Positions 1-8,943 are shown, counted from the stretch's first letter. The stretch is DNA of 59,543 nucleotides from Pseudomonadota bacterium (GCA_023387235.1 JAEWIJ010000042.1:1-59543), one strand, 5' to 3'. Translations and numbers: made by a program. The notes: a model not told the origin generated them from the sequence alone.

Positions 1-299
1 TCGAGCACGTCGTCGATACGCGCGGGCTTGAGATATTCGAGATGCATCCGCCGCACGACGAACGCGGAGGGCTCCGCGCCGTCGCCGCCTTCGATCAGGG
101 TGCGATGCTCATTGCCGACGAGCCGCAGATAGTCGGAGCGGCCGCGCTCACACCAGCGCAGGTAACTCGCGTGATAGACGAGGCCGGAAAAATCTGTGTC
201 TTCGAAGTAGACGCGCACCGGCAGCACGTGGTGGCGTCTTCCCTCGCCCTCGCTCACCATGCGGCCGGCAAGGTCGGGCCATGCCGCCGGATCAGGCAT
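1..299 (-). CDS. ybgC: YbgC-type acyl-CoA thioesterase (3' end cut by the window edge)
   Basis: Translating the complement from the ATG at 299 gives 99 codons of a hotdog-fold 4HBT thioesterase before the sequence runs out. Residues 31-44 read YFEDTDFSGLVYHA, the YbgC signature holding the catalytic Asp of acyl-CoA thioesterases of the Tol-Pal cluster. The first ~28 residues are a poorly conserved lead. The ATG overlaps the stop of the upstream metallophosphoesterase by 8 nt, so the two are translationally coupled in a leftward operon with ruvB. In many alphaproteobacteria ybgC lies between ruvB and tolQ, so tol-pal genes probably follow outside the window. The C-terminal half is not visible. 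Confidence 0.9.
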   Translation of the reverse strand, partial: MPDPAAWPDLAGRMVSEGEGRRHHVLPVRVYFEDTDFSGLVYHASYLRWCERGRSDYLRLVGNEHRTLIEGGDGAEPSAFVVRRMHLEYLKPARIDDVL

Positions 300-1212
300 G
301 TCGCTCTCCGAGCTCGACGAGAACGATCTCCGGAGGCACGCCGAAGCGCACCGGCAGACCACTGCAGCCGAGGCCCGCGGATACGATGAGATGCCGCTTT
401 TCCTCGACGATGAGGCCGCGGGTGAAGCGCCGGCCATAGGCGGACGGCACGATCGGCGCGAAGCCGGCGAGCGCCACCTGTCCACCGTGCGTATGACCGG
501 CCACCGTCAGGGAAACGCGCTCCGGCACGAGCGGGAAGATGTCCGGCTCGTGCGCCATGAGCAGCACCGGCGCATCGTCGGTGATCTTCTCGAGCGTGCC
601 CGGCAGGTCATCGACGCCCTCGAACTGTACGCGGCGGCGCAGGCGGCCCTGCCGCACATCGCGGAAGGCCAGTTGATCGCCGAGGCCGGCAAGCCAGAAC
701 GGCCGGCCATCCTTCATGAGACGCCGCGCGTCGTTCTCGTAGACGGGAACGCCGGCCGCTTCGAGCGCGCGATGTGCCCTGACGGGCCCGCGCCGCTTGT
801 CGAAGGCTTCGCGATCGTCCCACCAGTCGTGATTGCCGAGAATGGCGTGGGTCCCGAGCGGCGCCTTGAAGCGCGCGAGAACGCTGGCCCATTCCTTGGC
901 AGGAATTTGCCGCTGCACGAAGCGATGATGCGCCATGTAGTCACCGAGCAGCAGAACGAGATCGGGCTTGAGCGCGTTCGTATCGGCGACGATCTGCTCG
1001 ATGCGTTCGAGATCCATCCACGGCTCACAGGCGTGGATGTCCGCGACGAGTGCGACCCTCAGATGGAGATCACGCGGCCATGCGGCGGGACGCGGACGGT
1101 ACCGCACGATGCGGTGGCGCCAAGGTTCGACACCCAGCGCATAGCCGCTGAAACCGAATGTCGTGATCCCGAAGCCCGCAACGGTCTTGAGGAATGCGCG
1201 ACGCGTAAACAT
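292..1212 (-). CDS. Tat-exported calcineurin-like metallophosphoesterase
   Basis: This 306-residue protein has all metal-binding motifs of the calcineurin-like phosphoesterase fold: DIH at 58-60, GDY at 90-92, GNHD at 126-129, HEPD at 221-224 and GHTHGG at 239-244. It starts with a twin-arginine signal (RRAFLK at 4-9 plus a hydrophobic stretch to ~27), so it is probably folded with its metals in the cytoplasm and exported to, or tethered at, the periplasmic side. Overall it resembles the YaeI/YkuE-type membrane-associated phosphodiesterases; the substrate cannot be told. It sits between ruvB and ybgC on the same strand and overlaps ybgC by 8 nt. The family call is firm, the substrate is open. 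Confidence 0.9.
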   Translation of the reverse strand: MFTRRAFLKTVAGFGITTFGFSGYALGVEPWRHRIVRYRPRPAAWPRDLHLRVALVADIHACEPWMDLERIEQIVADTNALKPDLVLLLGDYMAHHRFVQRQIPAKEWASVLARFKAPLGTHAILGNHDWWDDREAFDKRRGPVRAHRALEAAGVPVYENDARRLMKDGRPFWLAGLGDQLAFRDVRQGRLRRRVQFEGVDDLPGTLEKITDDAPVLLMAHEPDIFPLVPERVSLTVAGHTHGGQVALAGFAPIVPSAYGRRFTRGLIVEEKRHLIVSAGLGCSGLPVRFGVPPEIVLVELGERHA

Positions 1213-1286
1213 TCACCAGTCGCCCCGTGAGAAAACCTGAATCAACACTCGATCGAATCCGGATCGAGCCTCGCGGCCATACGGCG

Positions 1287-2372
1287 TCAGCCGCTTCCCG
1301 ACGCGGCAGCCTCATCGTCCTCGTCCGAGGTGGCCTCGAAAAGACCGATCTGTGCGGCGGATGAGCGCGCTGGACCGGTCAGCCCGAGATGACGGTAAGC
1401 TCGTAGCGTCAGAACACGGCCACGAGGCGTCCGCCCGATGAACCCCTGCTGAAGAAGAAATGGCTCGACGACCTCCTCCAAGGCATCACGCGCCTCCGAG
1501 AGGGCCGCCGCAATCGTCTCAATTCCGACGGGGCCGCCGTCGTAGTTTTTCGCAATACAGTTAAGGTAGCGATGATCGAGGGCGTCGAGGCCTTCGTTGT
1601 CGACCTCGAGCAGATTGAGGGCGCGGTCGGCGGCGGCCGCATCGATGATGGCGACGCCATCGACGGTCGCGAAGTCGCGCACGCGCCGCAAGAGCCGGCC
1701 GGCAATGCGCGGCGTCCCACGCGAGCGGCGCGCGACCTCGCGTGCGCCATCGGGCGACATGCGCGTGCCGAGCACACGCGCGCCGCGGCTCACGACCTTT
1801 TCGAGCTCGTCGATCGTGTAGAAATTGAGCCTGATCGGGATGCCGAAGCGGTCGCGCAGCGGGTTCGTCAGCAGGCCCGCGCGAGTGGTCGCGCCAACGA
1901 GGGTGAATTTCGCGAGATCGATCTTCACCGAGCGCGCCGCAGGGCCCTCGCCGATGATCAGATCGAGCTGATAATCCTCCATGGCCGGATAGAGGATCTC
2001 CTCGACGGCGGGGCTCAGACGATGGATCTCGTCGATGAAGAGGACGTCGCGTTCCTCCAGATTCGTCAGCAGCGCTGCGAGATCGCCCGCCTTGGCGATG
2101 ACGGGACCGGACGTCGAGCGAAATCCGACGCCCATCTCCTTGGCCATGATCTGCGCGAGCGTCGTCTTGCCGAGGCCCGGAGGTCCGGCGAACAACACAT
2201 GATCGAGCGCATCGCCACGCCCCCTGGCAGCCTGGATGAAAACGCGGAGATTGCTGCGCGCGGCTTCCTGGCCGACGAACTCGTCGAGCGACTGCGGACG
2301 GATCGACGCCTCGAAGGCATCGACCTCGCGCTTGACGCTCGAAACCAGCCGATCCCGGTCGGCGTCGCTCAT
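1287..2372 (-). CDS. ruvB: Holliday junction branch-migration ATPase RuvB
   Basis: RuvB is the hexameric AAA+ motor that drives Holliday-junction branch migration with RuvA. From the ATG at 2372 the protein is 361 residues: Walker A GPPGLGKT at 63-70, Walker B DEIH at 114-117, sensor GATTR at 160-164, arginine-finger region LRDRFG near 172-177, then the C-terminal winged helix with TPRIAGR. A TTG 10 codons upstream (2402) is in frame, but the ATG is preceded by GGGGTGGG and gives the usual alphaproteobacterial N-terminus. ruvC and ruvA are not upstream; the gene is divergent from plsX, so it probably has its own promoter in the 340-bp gap. Confidence 0.97.
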   Translation of the reverse strand: MSDADRDRLVSSVKREVDAFEASIRPQSLDEFVGQEAARSNLRVFIQAARGRGDALDHVLFAGPPGLGKTTLAQIMAKEMGVGFRSTSGPVIAKAGDLAALLTNLEERDVLFIDEIHRLSPAVEEILYPAMEDYQLDLIIGEGPAARSVKIDLAKFTLVGATTRAGLLTNPLRDRFGIPIRLNFYTIDELEKVVSRGARVLGTRMSPDGAREVARRSRGTPRIAGRLLRRVRDFATVDGVAIIDAAAADRALNLLEVDNEGLDALDHRYLNCIAKNYDGGPVGIETIAAALSEARDALEEVVEPFLLQQGFIGRTPRGRVLTLRAYRHLGLTGPARSSAAQIGLFEATSDEDDEAAASGSG

Positions 2373-2711
2373 CGAACCCACCCCGTTCGAAGCTCGGCGC
2401 AAGCCTGATCACCGAGTAACGATGAGCCCGGCCGCGCGCCAATCGCTTAGCATGTCGTTTCGCATTCGTTCCTGCGGCTCTTAACATGATTTGCCGCACG
2501 TGCGCGAGCGACGATCACGCTTTGCTGAGGCTGTTTCCCCGGCCTGTGGCCGCTCGTCGCCGCAGATAGTCGCGGTGCGTAAAATCAGTTGTGCCGCCTC
2601 TGCAAAGCGCTATGTTCGGGCGGTTTTGCAGCTCAGGCGGCCTTGGGGGAATCAGGGACACGTCGCCGCGTATCAGCTAAGCCGCCCTCCGGAAGAACAG
2701 ACAAGAATCAT
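2373..2711. other. Divergent intergenic region ruvB/plsX, no gene seen
   Basis: This 339-bp stretch must hold the promoters of both ruvB (leftward) and plsX (rightward). I see no convincing short gene; the open frames across it are extensions of ruvB or plsX frames. The only clear symmetry is a 10-bp palindrome CGCACGTGCG at 2495-2504. The DUF177/YceD gene often found before plsX in related bacteria is not here. Confidence 0.5.
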
Positions 2712-3758
2712 ATGGCAGAGCCTCGCATAATCGCCATCGATGCGATGGGGGGCGACCATGGTGCTCCGGTGACCGTGCCGGGAGCCGCCATGGCTCTCGC
2801 ATCCCATCCGGGGATCGGCTTCATCCTGTGCGGCGATCGCAATCGCATAGAAGCGGAGCTGAAGGCCTTCCCGGCCCTCGCCGGCGCCTCGCGGATCGTG
2901 CACACCGACACCGCGATCTCCATGCAGGACAAGCCGAGCCAGGCTGTCCGGCGCGGCAAGGGCACGAGCATGTGGCTCGCGCTCGAGCAGGTGCGGGAGG
3001 GCGCGGCGCAGGCGGCGCTTTCGGCGGGCAATACCGGCGCGCTCATGGCCATGTCGAGGCTCGTTCTGCGGCCCATGGCCGGCATCGAGCGCCCGGCAAT
3101 CGCAGCCTTCTGGCCGACAGTCAGAGGCGTATCGATCGTGCTCGACGTCGGCGCCAATATCGGCGCTTCGGCGCGCCAGCTTGCGGAGTACGCCCTCATG
3201 GGTGCCGCCATGGCGCGCGCCTACCTCAAGATCGAGCGCCCGAGCGTCGGCCTCCTCAATGTCGGCGTCGAAGAGATCAAGGGCGCCGACGAGGTGAAGC
3301 AGGCGCACGCCTGGCTGAAGCTTCCCGAGCTCGGCCTGCCGCTCGACTATCGCGGCTTCGTCGAGGGCGACCAGATCGGCCGGGGCGACGTCGACGTGGT
3401 CGTCGTCGAGGGCTTTGCCGGCAATATCGCGCTCAAAACGGCCGAAGGCACCGCGCGCCAGATCGGGGTCTATCTCCGTGAGGCCATGACACAATCGCTG
3501 GTAACCAAGATCGGCGCCCTGCTGGCCAAACCCGGTTTCCGGACCCTCCGCCACCGCATGGACCCGCGCCGCGTCAATGGCGGCGTGTTTCTCGGCCTCG
3601 AGGGAATCGCGGTCAAAAGCCACGGCGGCACGGACGCTTTCGGCTTTGCGAGCGCGATCAATGTCGGCTACGAGATGGCCGCGGGCGACCTCAAAGGGCG
3701 GATCGCGTCGGACCTCGACGCCTTCAACGGCAAGCTGGCCGCGATCCCGGAGAACTGA
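2712..3758 (+). CDS. plsX: Phosphate acyltransferase PlsX
   Basis: PlsX converts acyl-ACP to acyl-phosphate, the donor for PlsY in phosphatidic acid synthesis; it is a peripheral membrane enzyme. The 348-residue protein has the N-terminal signature AIDAMGGDHG at 8-17, the SAGNTGALMA motif, and the C-terminal VEGFAGNIALKTAEG and GGVFLGLEGIAVKSHG stretches of the family. The start is the ATG at 2712, where similarity to PlsX begins; the open frame runs 41 codons further upstream but that part is not protein-like. fabH follows after 60 nt on the same strand, the usual plsX-fabH pairing that links fatty-acid initiation to phospholipid synthesis. Confidence 0.97.
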   Translation: MAEPRIIAIDAMGGDHGAPVTVPGAAMALASHPGIGFILCGDRNRIEAELKAFPALAGASRIVHTDTAISMQDKPSQAVRRGKGTSMWLALEQVREGAAQAALSAGNTGALMAMSRLVLRPMAGIERPAIAAFWPTVRGVSIVLDVGANIGASARQLAEYALMGAAMARAYLKIERPSVGLLNVGVEEIKGADEVKQAHAWLKLPELGLPLDYRGFVEGDQIGRGDVDVVVVEGFAGNIALKTAEGTARQIGVYLREAMTQSLVTKIGALLAKPGFRTLRHRMDPRRVNGGVFLGLEGIAVKSHGGTDAFGFASAINVGYEMAAGDLKGRIASDLDAFNGKLAAIPEN

Positions 3759-3818
3759 GGCAGGAAACGCATTCGCCGGCACTGGCCGGGACGAGAAAAT
3801 CTCGCGAGGTAAAGCAAA

Positions 3819-4796
3819 GTGGCCGTCATCAGATCGGTTATCCGTGGCGTGGGCGCTTATCTCCCGAAGCGCGTCATGACCAACGACGACTTCTCGCGCA
3901 TCGTCGATACGACCGACGCCTGGATCACCGAGCGCACGGGCATCAAGCAGCGCCACATTGCCGCCGAAGACGAGCTGACCTCCGACCTCGGCATCGCCGC
4001 CGCGAAGCAGGCGCTGGTGCGCTCCGGCATCGCCCCCGGCGACATCGATCTCATCATCTGCGCGACGGCGACACCCGACCGCACATTCCCCGCGACGGCC
4101 GTCCGCATCCAGGCTGGGCTCGGCATCACGAACGGCGCTGCCTTCGACGTCCAGGCCGTGTGCTCCGGCTTCGTCTATGCCATGACGACGGCCGACAACT
4201 TCCTCAAGACCGGCCTATTCAAGCGCGCGATCGTCGTCGGCGCCGAGACTTTCTCGCGCATTCTCGACTGGTCCGACCGCGGGACGTGCGTGCTGTTCGG
4301 CGACGGCGCGGGCGCGGTGGTGCTCGAGGCACAGCCGCAGAAAGGCACGCGCGAGGACCGCGGCATCCTCGCCGCCCGCATCCGCTCGGACGGACGCTAC
4401 GAGGATCTGCTCTACGTCGACGGCGGTCCTGGATCGACCAAAACCACAGGTCACCTGCGCATGAATGGCAGGGAGGTCTTCCGCCACGCCATCCAGAAGA
4501 TCTCCGGCGTCATCGAGGAAACGCTCGTCAAGACCGGTTACGCCGCCGAGGAGATCGATCTTTTCGTCCCCCACCAGGCCAACCAGCGCATTCTCGACGG
4601 CATTGCCAAGCGGCTCGGCGTCAGCCCCAATAAAATCATGACAACGCTGGCAAAACACGGGAATACATCGGCCGCGTCGATCCCGCTGGCGCTGAACCAG
4701 GCCTTCGAGGAGCATCGCCTGAAGGAGGGCAATCTCGTCCTCATGGAGGCCATGGGCGGCGGATTTACCTGGGGTGCGGTGCTCGCGCGCTGGTGA
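3819..4796 (+). CDS. fabH: 3-oxoacyl-ACP synthase III (FabH)
   Basis: FabH condenses acetyl-CoA with malonyl-ACP to start fatty-acid synthesis. The 325-residue product has the complete Cys-His-Asn triad: Cys115 in VQAVCSGF, His252 in PHQANQR and Asn282 in HGNTSAAS, and the C-terminal GGGFTWGA. The start is a GTG at 3819 with GCGAGG about 10 nt upstream. It forms an operon with plsX; ihfA follows after 154 nt, enough for an additional promoter. Confidence 0.97.
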   Translation: MAVIRSVIRGVGAYLPKRVMTNDDFSRIVDTTDAWITERTGIKQRHIAAEDELTSDLGIAAAKQALVRSGIAPGDIDLIICATATPDRTFPATAVRIQAGLGITNGAAFDVQAVCSGFVYAMTTADNFLKTGLFKRAIVVGAETFSRILDWSDRGTCVLFGDGAGAVVLEAQPQKGTREDRGILAARIRSDGRYEDLLYVDGGPGSTKTTGHLRMNGREVFRHAIQKISGVIEETLVKTGYAAEEIDLFVPHQANQRILDGIAKRLGVSPNKIMTTLAKHGNTSAASIPLALNQAFEEHRLKEGNLVLMEAMGGGFTWGAVLARW

Positions 4797-4950
4797 ACAA
4801 TGCGCCGTGCGCTGTAACATGCGCCGGCCCGGCCTGTTGCTGCGGAACAATTTTGATTGCGATATCAGCCGGTTGTTGTTCACAGGCATTGACCGCCCGG
4901 CGCGCTGCCGGTAGCTTCTCCATAATCAAGCATCGGGGAGGCGTTTACCA

Positions 4951-5268
4951 ATGGGCAGCAAAACATTGACCCGTGCGGATCTGGCGGACGCTTTGGTGCG
5001 CAAGGTCGGTCTGCCACGGAACGAGTCACAAGAGCTCGTCGAGCGCGTACTCAGCGAAATTTCGGAGACGCTTTCGCAGGGCGAGGGCGTCAAGCTATCC
5101 TCGTTCGGGTCATTCGGCGTGCGGGCCAAGGCGCAGCGCATGGGCCGCAATCCCAAGACCGGTGAAGAGGTGCCGATCACGCCGCGCCGGGTGCTGGTCT
5201 TTCGACCGAGCAATATCATGAAGGATCGCATCAATACGCGCCTCAACCGGCGGAAAGCCGCCGAGTAG
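4951..5268 (+). CDS. ihfA: Integration host factor alpha subunit
   Basis: IhfA pairs with IhfB to bend DNA sharply at specific sites, acting in recombination, replication and transcription. The 105-residue protein has the HU/IHF fold: helical base (6-45), beta-saddle with VKLSSFGSF at 48-56, and the arm tip GRNPKTG at 65-71 whose proline intercalates into DNA. The C-terminal RRKAAE tail is usual for alphaproteobacterial IhfA. It lies between fabH and a MerR-family gene, a conserved neighbourhood. GGGGAG about 12 nt upstream is a reasonable ribosome site. Confidence 0.97.
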   Translation: MGSKTLTRADLADALVRKVGLPRNESQELVERVLSEISETLSQGEGVKLSSFGSFGVRAKAQRMGRNPKTGEEVPITPRRVLVFRPSNIMKDRINTRLNRRKAAE

Positions 5269-5486
5269 GTTTCGGGGGATGTGATCGGAGAAATTCGGCG
5301 AGCCATCGAGGCGTGCGTGAATTTCCGAATCACCTGAGCAGGATTATGATCCTATTATCGTGAGTGACTCCGGTTATCGGACTGGAGGGTCGGATCACAG
5401 CATCGCGCATTTCGGAATTGGGACCTAGGGATGGCCTCGTGTCGTTGGGCGACGGCATGGAGCCATGAACACGGCGGGGCAATGTC

Positions 5487-6005
5487 ATGGCGAAGTCGGC
5501 GGATGCATTCCGCACGATCAGCGAGGTATCCACCGAGCTGGACGTGCCGAAGCACGTACTGCGATTCTGGGAGCAGCGCTTCAAACAGCTGAAGCCGCTG
5601 AAGCGAGGCGGCGGCCGACGCTTCTATCGGCCCGAGGATGTCGAGCTGATCAAAGGCATCCAGACGCTCCTCAATCGGGATGCCTACACGATCCGCGGCG
5701 TGCAGCGGATCCTCAAGGAGCAAGGCGTGGAGATCGTCAAGCGCCTCGCTTCGGGCGATGCCGCGGCGCTGCTTGCGGCGGCGCCTGCAGTTGGTGAGGG
5801 CGCGAGCCCGCCGGCCCCGAAAGGCCCTCGCACGGCATCATCACGCAAGCCGCGACGCACGCGCGCCGATGTACTGCACGCCGACCGCGATGTCGTGGAG
5901 GCTGCGATCTCGGAGCTCAGCGCCTGCCGCGCATTGCTGGCCGGCGAGACGCTGCGCACGAAGGCACCGCTGGCGGCCAGCCCAGCAGCGACCAGCCGAC
6001 GGTAG
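5487..6005 (+). CDS. MerR-family transcriptional regulator
   Basis: A 172-residue protein with an N-terminal MerR winged-helix domain (about 8-78): FRTISEVSTEL as the first helix, then LRFWEQRFKQLKP and GGGRRFYRPEDVE, the recognition-wing pattern. The C-terminal half is Ala/Arg-rich and has no cysteine pattern of metal-sensing MerR proteins, matching the uncharacterised MerR protein that follows ihfA in many alphaproteobacteria. The effector is unknown. Its stop is only 4 nt before the phosphopantetheinyl transferase start, so the two are probably co-transcribed. Confidence 0.93.
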   Translation: MAKSADAFRTISEVSTELDVPKHVLRFWEQRFKQLKPLKRGGGRRFYRPEDVELIKGIQTLLNRDAYTIRGVQRILKEQGVEIVKRLASGDAAALLAAAPAVGEGASPPAPKGPRTASSRKPRRTRADVLHADRDVVEAAISELSACRALLAGETLRTKAPLAASPAATSRR

Positions 6006-6009
6006 ACGC

Positions 6010-6762
6010 GTGACCGGCAGCGCCCGTCCAGCACAGGCACTGCACTCCGCCGGCGATGTGTGGATCGTCGATCTCGCGACCGAGACCGCGGCGCTGCTTG
6101 CCGTGCACGGGTCGCGCGCACTGCTGACCGAGCCGGAGCAAGCGCGCGCCGAACGCTTCGTCGATGCGGCCCAGCGCGAACGTTGGGTCGCCGCGCACAC
6201 GGCGCTGCACCTCGTGCTCGCAGACCGCATCGGCCATCCGATCTTATTCGAACAGCCGAACGCAACGGCAAAGCCCTGCGTCGCGGGCTGGAAGGGCGAC
6301 TTTAGCCTCACGCATACGGGCGAGCTCGTGCTGATTGCCGTCTGCGATGAAGGAATGATTGGCATCGACGCCGAGATTCGCCGTTCGATCCGCATGAGTG
6401 CCCAGCGCCGCGAGCTGATCGAGATTGCCGGCGCGGCCGTGCTGCCGGATGTCGCCCTGTCCGAGGGCGATCCCGATCTGCGCTTTCTCGCAGCCTGGAC
6501 GCGGCTCGAGGCCATCGGAAAGCTGCGCGCAACAGGCATCGGGGCACTGCTCGAGACGCTCGGCATCATCGCCAATGGCCCCGGTGCGGACGCCGTCGCG
6601 GAGCGTGCACGCGCACTCGTCAGCGACCCCGCGCAGCCCATCGGACTTTTCGGAATTGACGTCAGCCGTTTGGACGGCATTGCGACGCTCGCAGCGTCAC
6701 CTGGAGCCAGCCCGCCGCGGATCCACCATTTCTCCCTGCAGAACGAACGCCCGCACGGCTGA
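6010..6762 (+). CDS. 4'-phosphopantetheinyl transferase, Sfp/Gsp type
   Basis: The protein (250 residues from the GTG at 6010) transfers the phosphopantetheine arm of CoA to a serine of carrier proteins. Visible motifs are FSLTH at 98-102, GIDAE at 118-122 with the Mg-binding Asp/Glu, and FLAAWTRLEAIGK at 159-171, the W-x-x-x-E-A-x-x-K pattern of Sfp-type enzymes. The longer open frame starting at 5680 overlaps the MerR gene and is not protein-like before 6010. No polyketide or peptide synthetase is in the window, so the target could be the fatty-acid ACP or a distant pathway. The open frame sits directly behind the MerR gene (4-nt gap). Confidence 0.85.
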   Translation: MTGSARPAQALHSAGDVWIVDLATETAALLAVHGSRALLTEPEQARAERFVDAAQRERWVAAHTALHLVLADRIGHPILFEQPNATAKPCVAGWKGDFSLTHTGELVLIAVCDEGMIGIDAEIRRSIRMSAQRRELIEIAGAAVLPDVALSEGDPDLRFLAAWTRLEAIGKLRATGIGALLETLGIIANGPGADAVAERARALVSDPAQPIGLFGIDVSRLDGIATLAASPGASPPRIHHFSLQNERPHG

Positions 6763-6880
6763 TCCGAGGGCTGCGGGCTCCGCATGGGCCTATCGAACGC
6801 GCGATTGCGGCTGGAGCCTGCTCCTTGCGCCTGCTATCTCGTGCCATCAGCAGAAAAACGAGCGCAGGGACGAGAGCACG

Positions 6881-7600
6881 ATGAACGACGCCAGCCGCAC
6901 GCCCATGGAGCGCGCCATCACCGTCGAGGATGCGATCCGCGGCCGCAAGTCGACACGCGCCTTCCTGAAGACACCCGTCCCGCGCGAGCTGATCGCGCGC
7001 ATCCTGACGACGGCAGGGCGCGCCCCCTCAGGCTCGAACATCCAGCCATGGAAAGTGCACGTCGTCGACGGCGCGGCGCGCGATCAGATCGTCGCGGATC
7101 TCTGCCATCGCTACGACACGGTCGGTGAAGGCACGCGCGAATACGAATACTATCCGACCAAGTGGTACGAGCCTTATCTCGCGCGCCGCCGCGCGTGCGG
7201 CTGGGGGCTCTACAGCACCATGGGCATCACGCGCGAGGACAAGGCGGGCATGAATTCCCAGCGCCGGCAGAACTACGAGTTCTTCGGCGCGCCGACCGCT
7301 TTCATCTTCTCGATCGACCGCCAGCTCGAAAAGGGCTCATGGCTCGATACCGGCATGTTCATCCAATCGATCATGATCGCAGCACGCCAGTTCGGGCTCG
7401 AGACCATCCCGCAGGCAGCTCTCGCGAATTTCCATGAGGTTCTGCGCGCCCGCCTCGGCGTTCCGGATGACGAGATCATCATCTGCGGCATGGGGCTAGG
7501 CTATCCCGACACGAGCGCGAAGGTGAACTCCTTCACCACGGAGCGCGAGCCGCTCGAGAACTTCGTCACCTGGGTGAATGAGCTCCAGCCGGTGAAGTGA
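6881..7600 (+). CDS. Nitroreductase-family FMN oxidoreductase
   Basis: A 239-residue nitroreductase-fold protein: RKSTRAF at 22-28 contacts FMN phosphate and PSGSNIQPW at 49-57 is the second FMN motif; the C-terminal IICGMGLGYPD completes the site. Such NAD(P)H-dependent flavoproteins reduce nitroaromatics, quinones or related acceptors; the true substrate cannot be derived. The ATG at 6881 follows a purine-rich GCAGGGACGAGAG. The upstream gap of 118 nt separates it from the phosphopantetheinyl transferase. It ends next to an imperfect hairpin shared with the convergent gene at 7641. Confidence 0.92.
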   Translation: MNDASRTPMERAITVEDAIRGRKSTRAFLKTPVPRELIARILTTAGRAPSGSNIQPWKVHVVDGAARDQIVADLCHRYDTVGEGTREYEYYPTKWYEPYLARRRACGWGLYSTMGITREDKAGMNSQRRQNYEFFGAPTAFIFSIDRQLEKGSWLDTGMFIQSIMIAARQFGLETIPQAALANFHEVLRARLGVPDDEIIICGMGLGYPDTSAKVNSFTTEREPLENFVTWVNELQPVK

Positions 7601-7608
7601 CGTCTCTC

Positions 7609-7640
7609 CTTCTCCCGCAAGAGCGGGGAGAGGGGAGAAG
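7609..7640. terminator. Imperfect hairpin at a convergent gene junction
   Basis: CTTCTCCC (7609-7616) pairs with GGGAGAAG (7633-7640); an alternative pairing uses CTCCCGC with GCGGGGAG. It lies between the stops of two convergent genes. The motif is the same CTTCTCCC/GGGAGAAG element as the perfect hairpin at 11442-11477, so it may be a member of an intergenic palindrome family as well as a terminator. No clear T-run follows. Confidence 0.45.
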
Positions 7641-7943
7641 CTACTTCTTCCCCTCGATGCGATCGATCGCGGCCTGGACCTGGTCGCTCGTCAGCGTCCA
7701 GTCGTTGTCGAGATCGGAGACGACCTCGCGCATGAACGGCTCCGAGAGCGCGATCGCCCGCGGCCCATCGCGCAGGTGATCGTAGAGCACCGCCAGCGCG
7801 AGCTGCTGCGGGCTCTCGCCTTCGTATGTCCACTCGAAACCCCAGGTCGTGAACTGCTTGACCTCGTAGTGCTCGGGGAGCGGCGCCCCGTCGACCAGAA
7901 CGACCAGTCCGTCGAACTCGCGCGCGCCGCTGTATGTCTTCAT
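7641..7943 (-). CDS. DUF6166-like small protein
   Basis: A 100-residue acidic protein. It starts MKTYSGAR, has a central GFEWTYEGESPQQLALAVL block and ends in WTLTSDQVQAAIDRIEG, which fits the uncharacterised DUF6166 family as I remember it; no function is known. No signal peptide or membrane span is seen, so it should be cytoplasmic. The start is the ATG at 7943. It is convergent with the nitroreductase. Confidence 0.75.
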   Translation of the reverse strand: MKTYSGAREFDGLVVLVDGAPLPEHYEVKQFTTWGFEWTYEGESPQQLALAVLYDHLRDGPRAIALSEPFMREVVSDLDNDWTLTSDQVQAAIDRIEGKK

Positions 7944-8163
7944 GGCCTGCTCCCCATCAAATCCACCCGAGAGCCTGATATGTCATAACGCGATCAGAGT
8001 GCAAGCTCGAGTCGCAGCAAGCGCCGGCCCGGCGGCGGCGCGGGGTTGGCCGTCCAACGCGCGGCCCTTGTCGCCATGGCCTGCTCTGCCGTAGCTTCTG
8101 CCTGCGTCCGGCACCGCGGGGCTCGGCCGGGCGCGTCACCATTCCAGGGGAAAGGTCACGCAC

Positions 8164-8943
8164 ATGGCCGAAGCACGGGACGCGGGTGGCGACGCCGCCG
8201 CGATGAGAGCTGCGAGAATGCACGCCCAGGCCCAACGGGCCGCGGCACCGCGCGAGGTTCGCCTCGTCGCCCACTCCAACATCCTCTACTGGTGGGTCGT
8301 CTGGTTCTACGGCTACATGTGCGCACTCGCGACGTACCTCAACAACGTCCCGGTCCCCTTCGCCGGCAAGCAGATCAAGTTCTTCCCGGAAAGCTGGCTC
8401 GGCATCTCCTACGTCGCCGTCGTCCTTTTCGTCATCGTCTTCACGAATGTGCGGGCGCGGGTGCTGCACACGTTCATCATCGCGGCCCTCGTGGCGCTGG
8501 CGCTCGTCGGCATCGAATGGCAGTGGGGGCTCGGCTCGGTCTTCCGCTTCGTGCCGGAAATCCGCCTGCACATGAACCTCGCGTTCTACATGATGATGTC
8601 GACGGGACTGCTGCTCATCTGGATCGTCGTCGTCTTCTTCATCGACCAGCTCACGTACTGGCGCTTCGCCGGTGGCCAAGTGGTCGAGCGTCACCGGCTC
8701 GGCAATGCCACCGGCCTCGTCTACGACACGCGCGGGATGCTCATGCGTCGCGCCCCGGACGATCTCTTTCGCCACAAGCTGTTAGGTCTCGGCTTTCTCG
8801 GGCTCGGCACGGGCGATGTGATCTTCAAGCCGGCCATCGCGGGCGCGGAGCCGTTTCTCATCGAGAACGTCTGGCGCAGCAACGAGCAGCAGCGGCGCAT
8901 CGAGCGCCTGCTCACATCATCGGGCGGCTCCAGTTCGGCTTGA
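8164..8943 (+). CDS. Conserved four-span membrane protein of unknown function
   Basis: 259 residues with a charged, Ala-rich N-terminal tail (1-35), four probable membrane spans (about 38-58, 78-95, 100-117, 138-161) and a soluble C-terminal domain (170-259). The C-terminal part, with LGNATGLVYDTRGMLM and a GTGDVIF turn before a basic helix, is reminiscent of bacterial PH-like (DUF304-type) membrane-associated domains, but this is a weak impression. The start ATG at 8164 follows GGGGAAAGG. No enzyme motif is visible. It stands alone on the plus strand with a 220-bp leader. The dense Asp/His/Glu frame on the other strand is an antisense artefact. Confidence 0.75.
   Translation: MAEARDAGGDAAAMRAARMHAQAQRAAAPREVRLVAHSNILYWWVVWFYGYMCALATYLNNVPVPFAGKQIKFFPESWLGISYVAVVLFVIVFTNVRARVLHTFIIAALVALALVGIEWQWGLGSVFRFVPEIRLHMNLAFYMMMSTGLLLIWIVVVFFIDQLTYWRFAGGQVVERHRLGNATGLVYDTRGMLMRRAPDDLFRHKLLGLGFLGLGTGDVIFKPAIAGAEPFLIENVWRSNEQQRRIERLLTSSGGSSSA

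Noticed and set aside
7957..8775. 272-codon minus-strand frame with many Asp, Glu and His
   Set aside because: It mirrors the hydrophobic membrane protein at 8164-8943; antisense of hydrophobic codons gives acidic and His residues.
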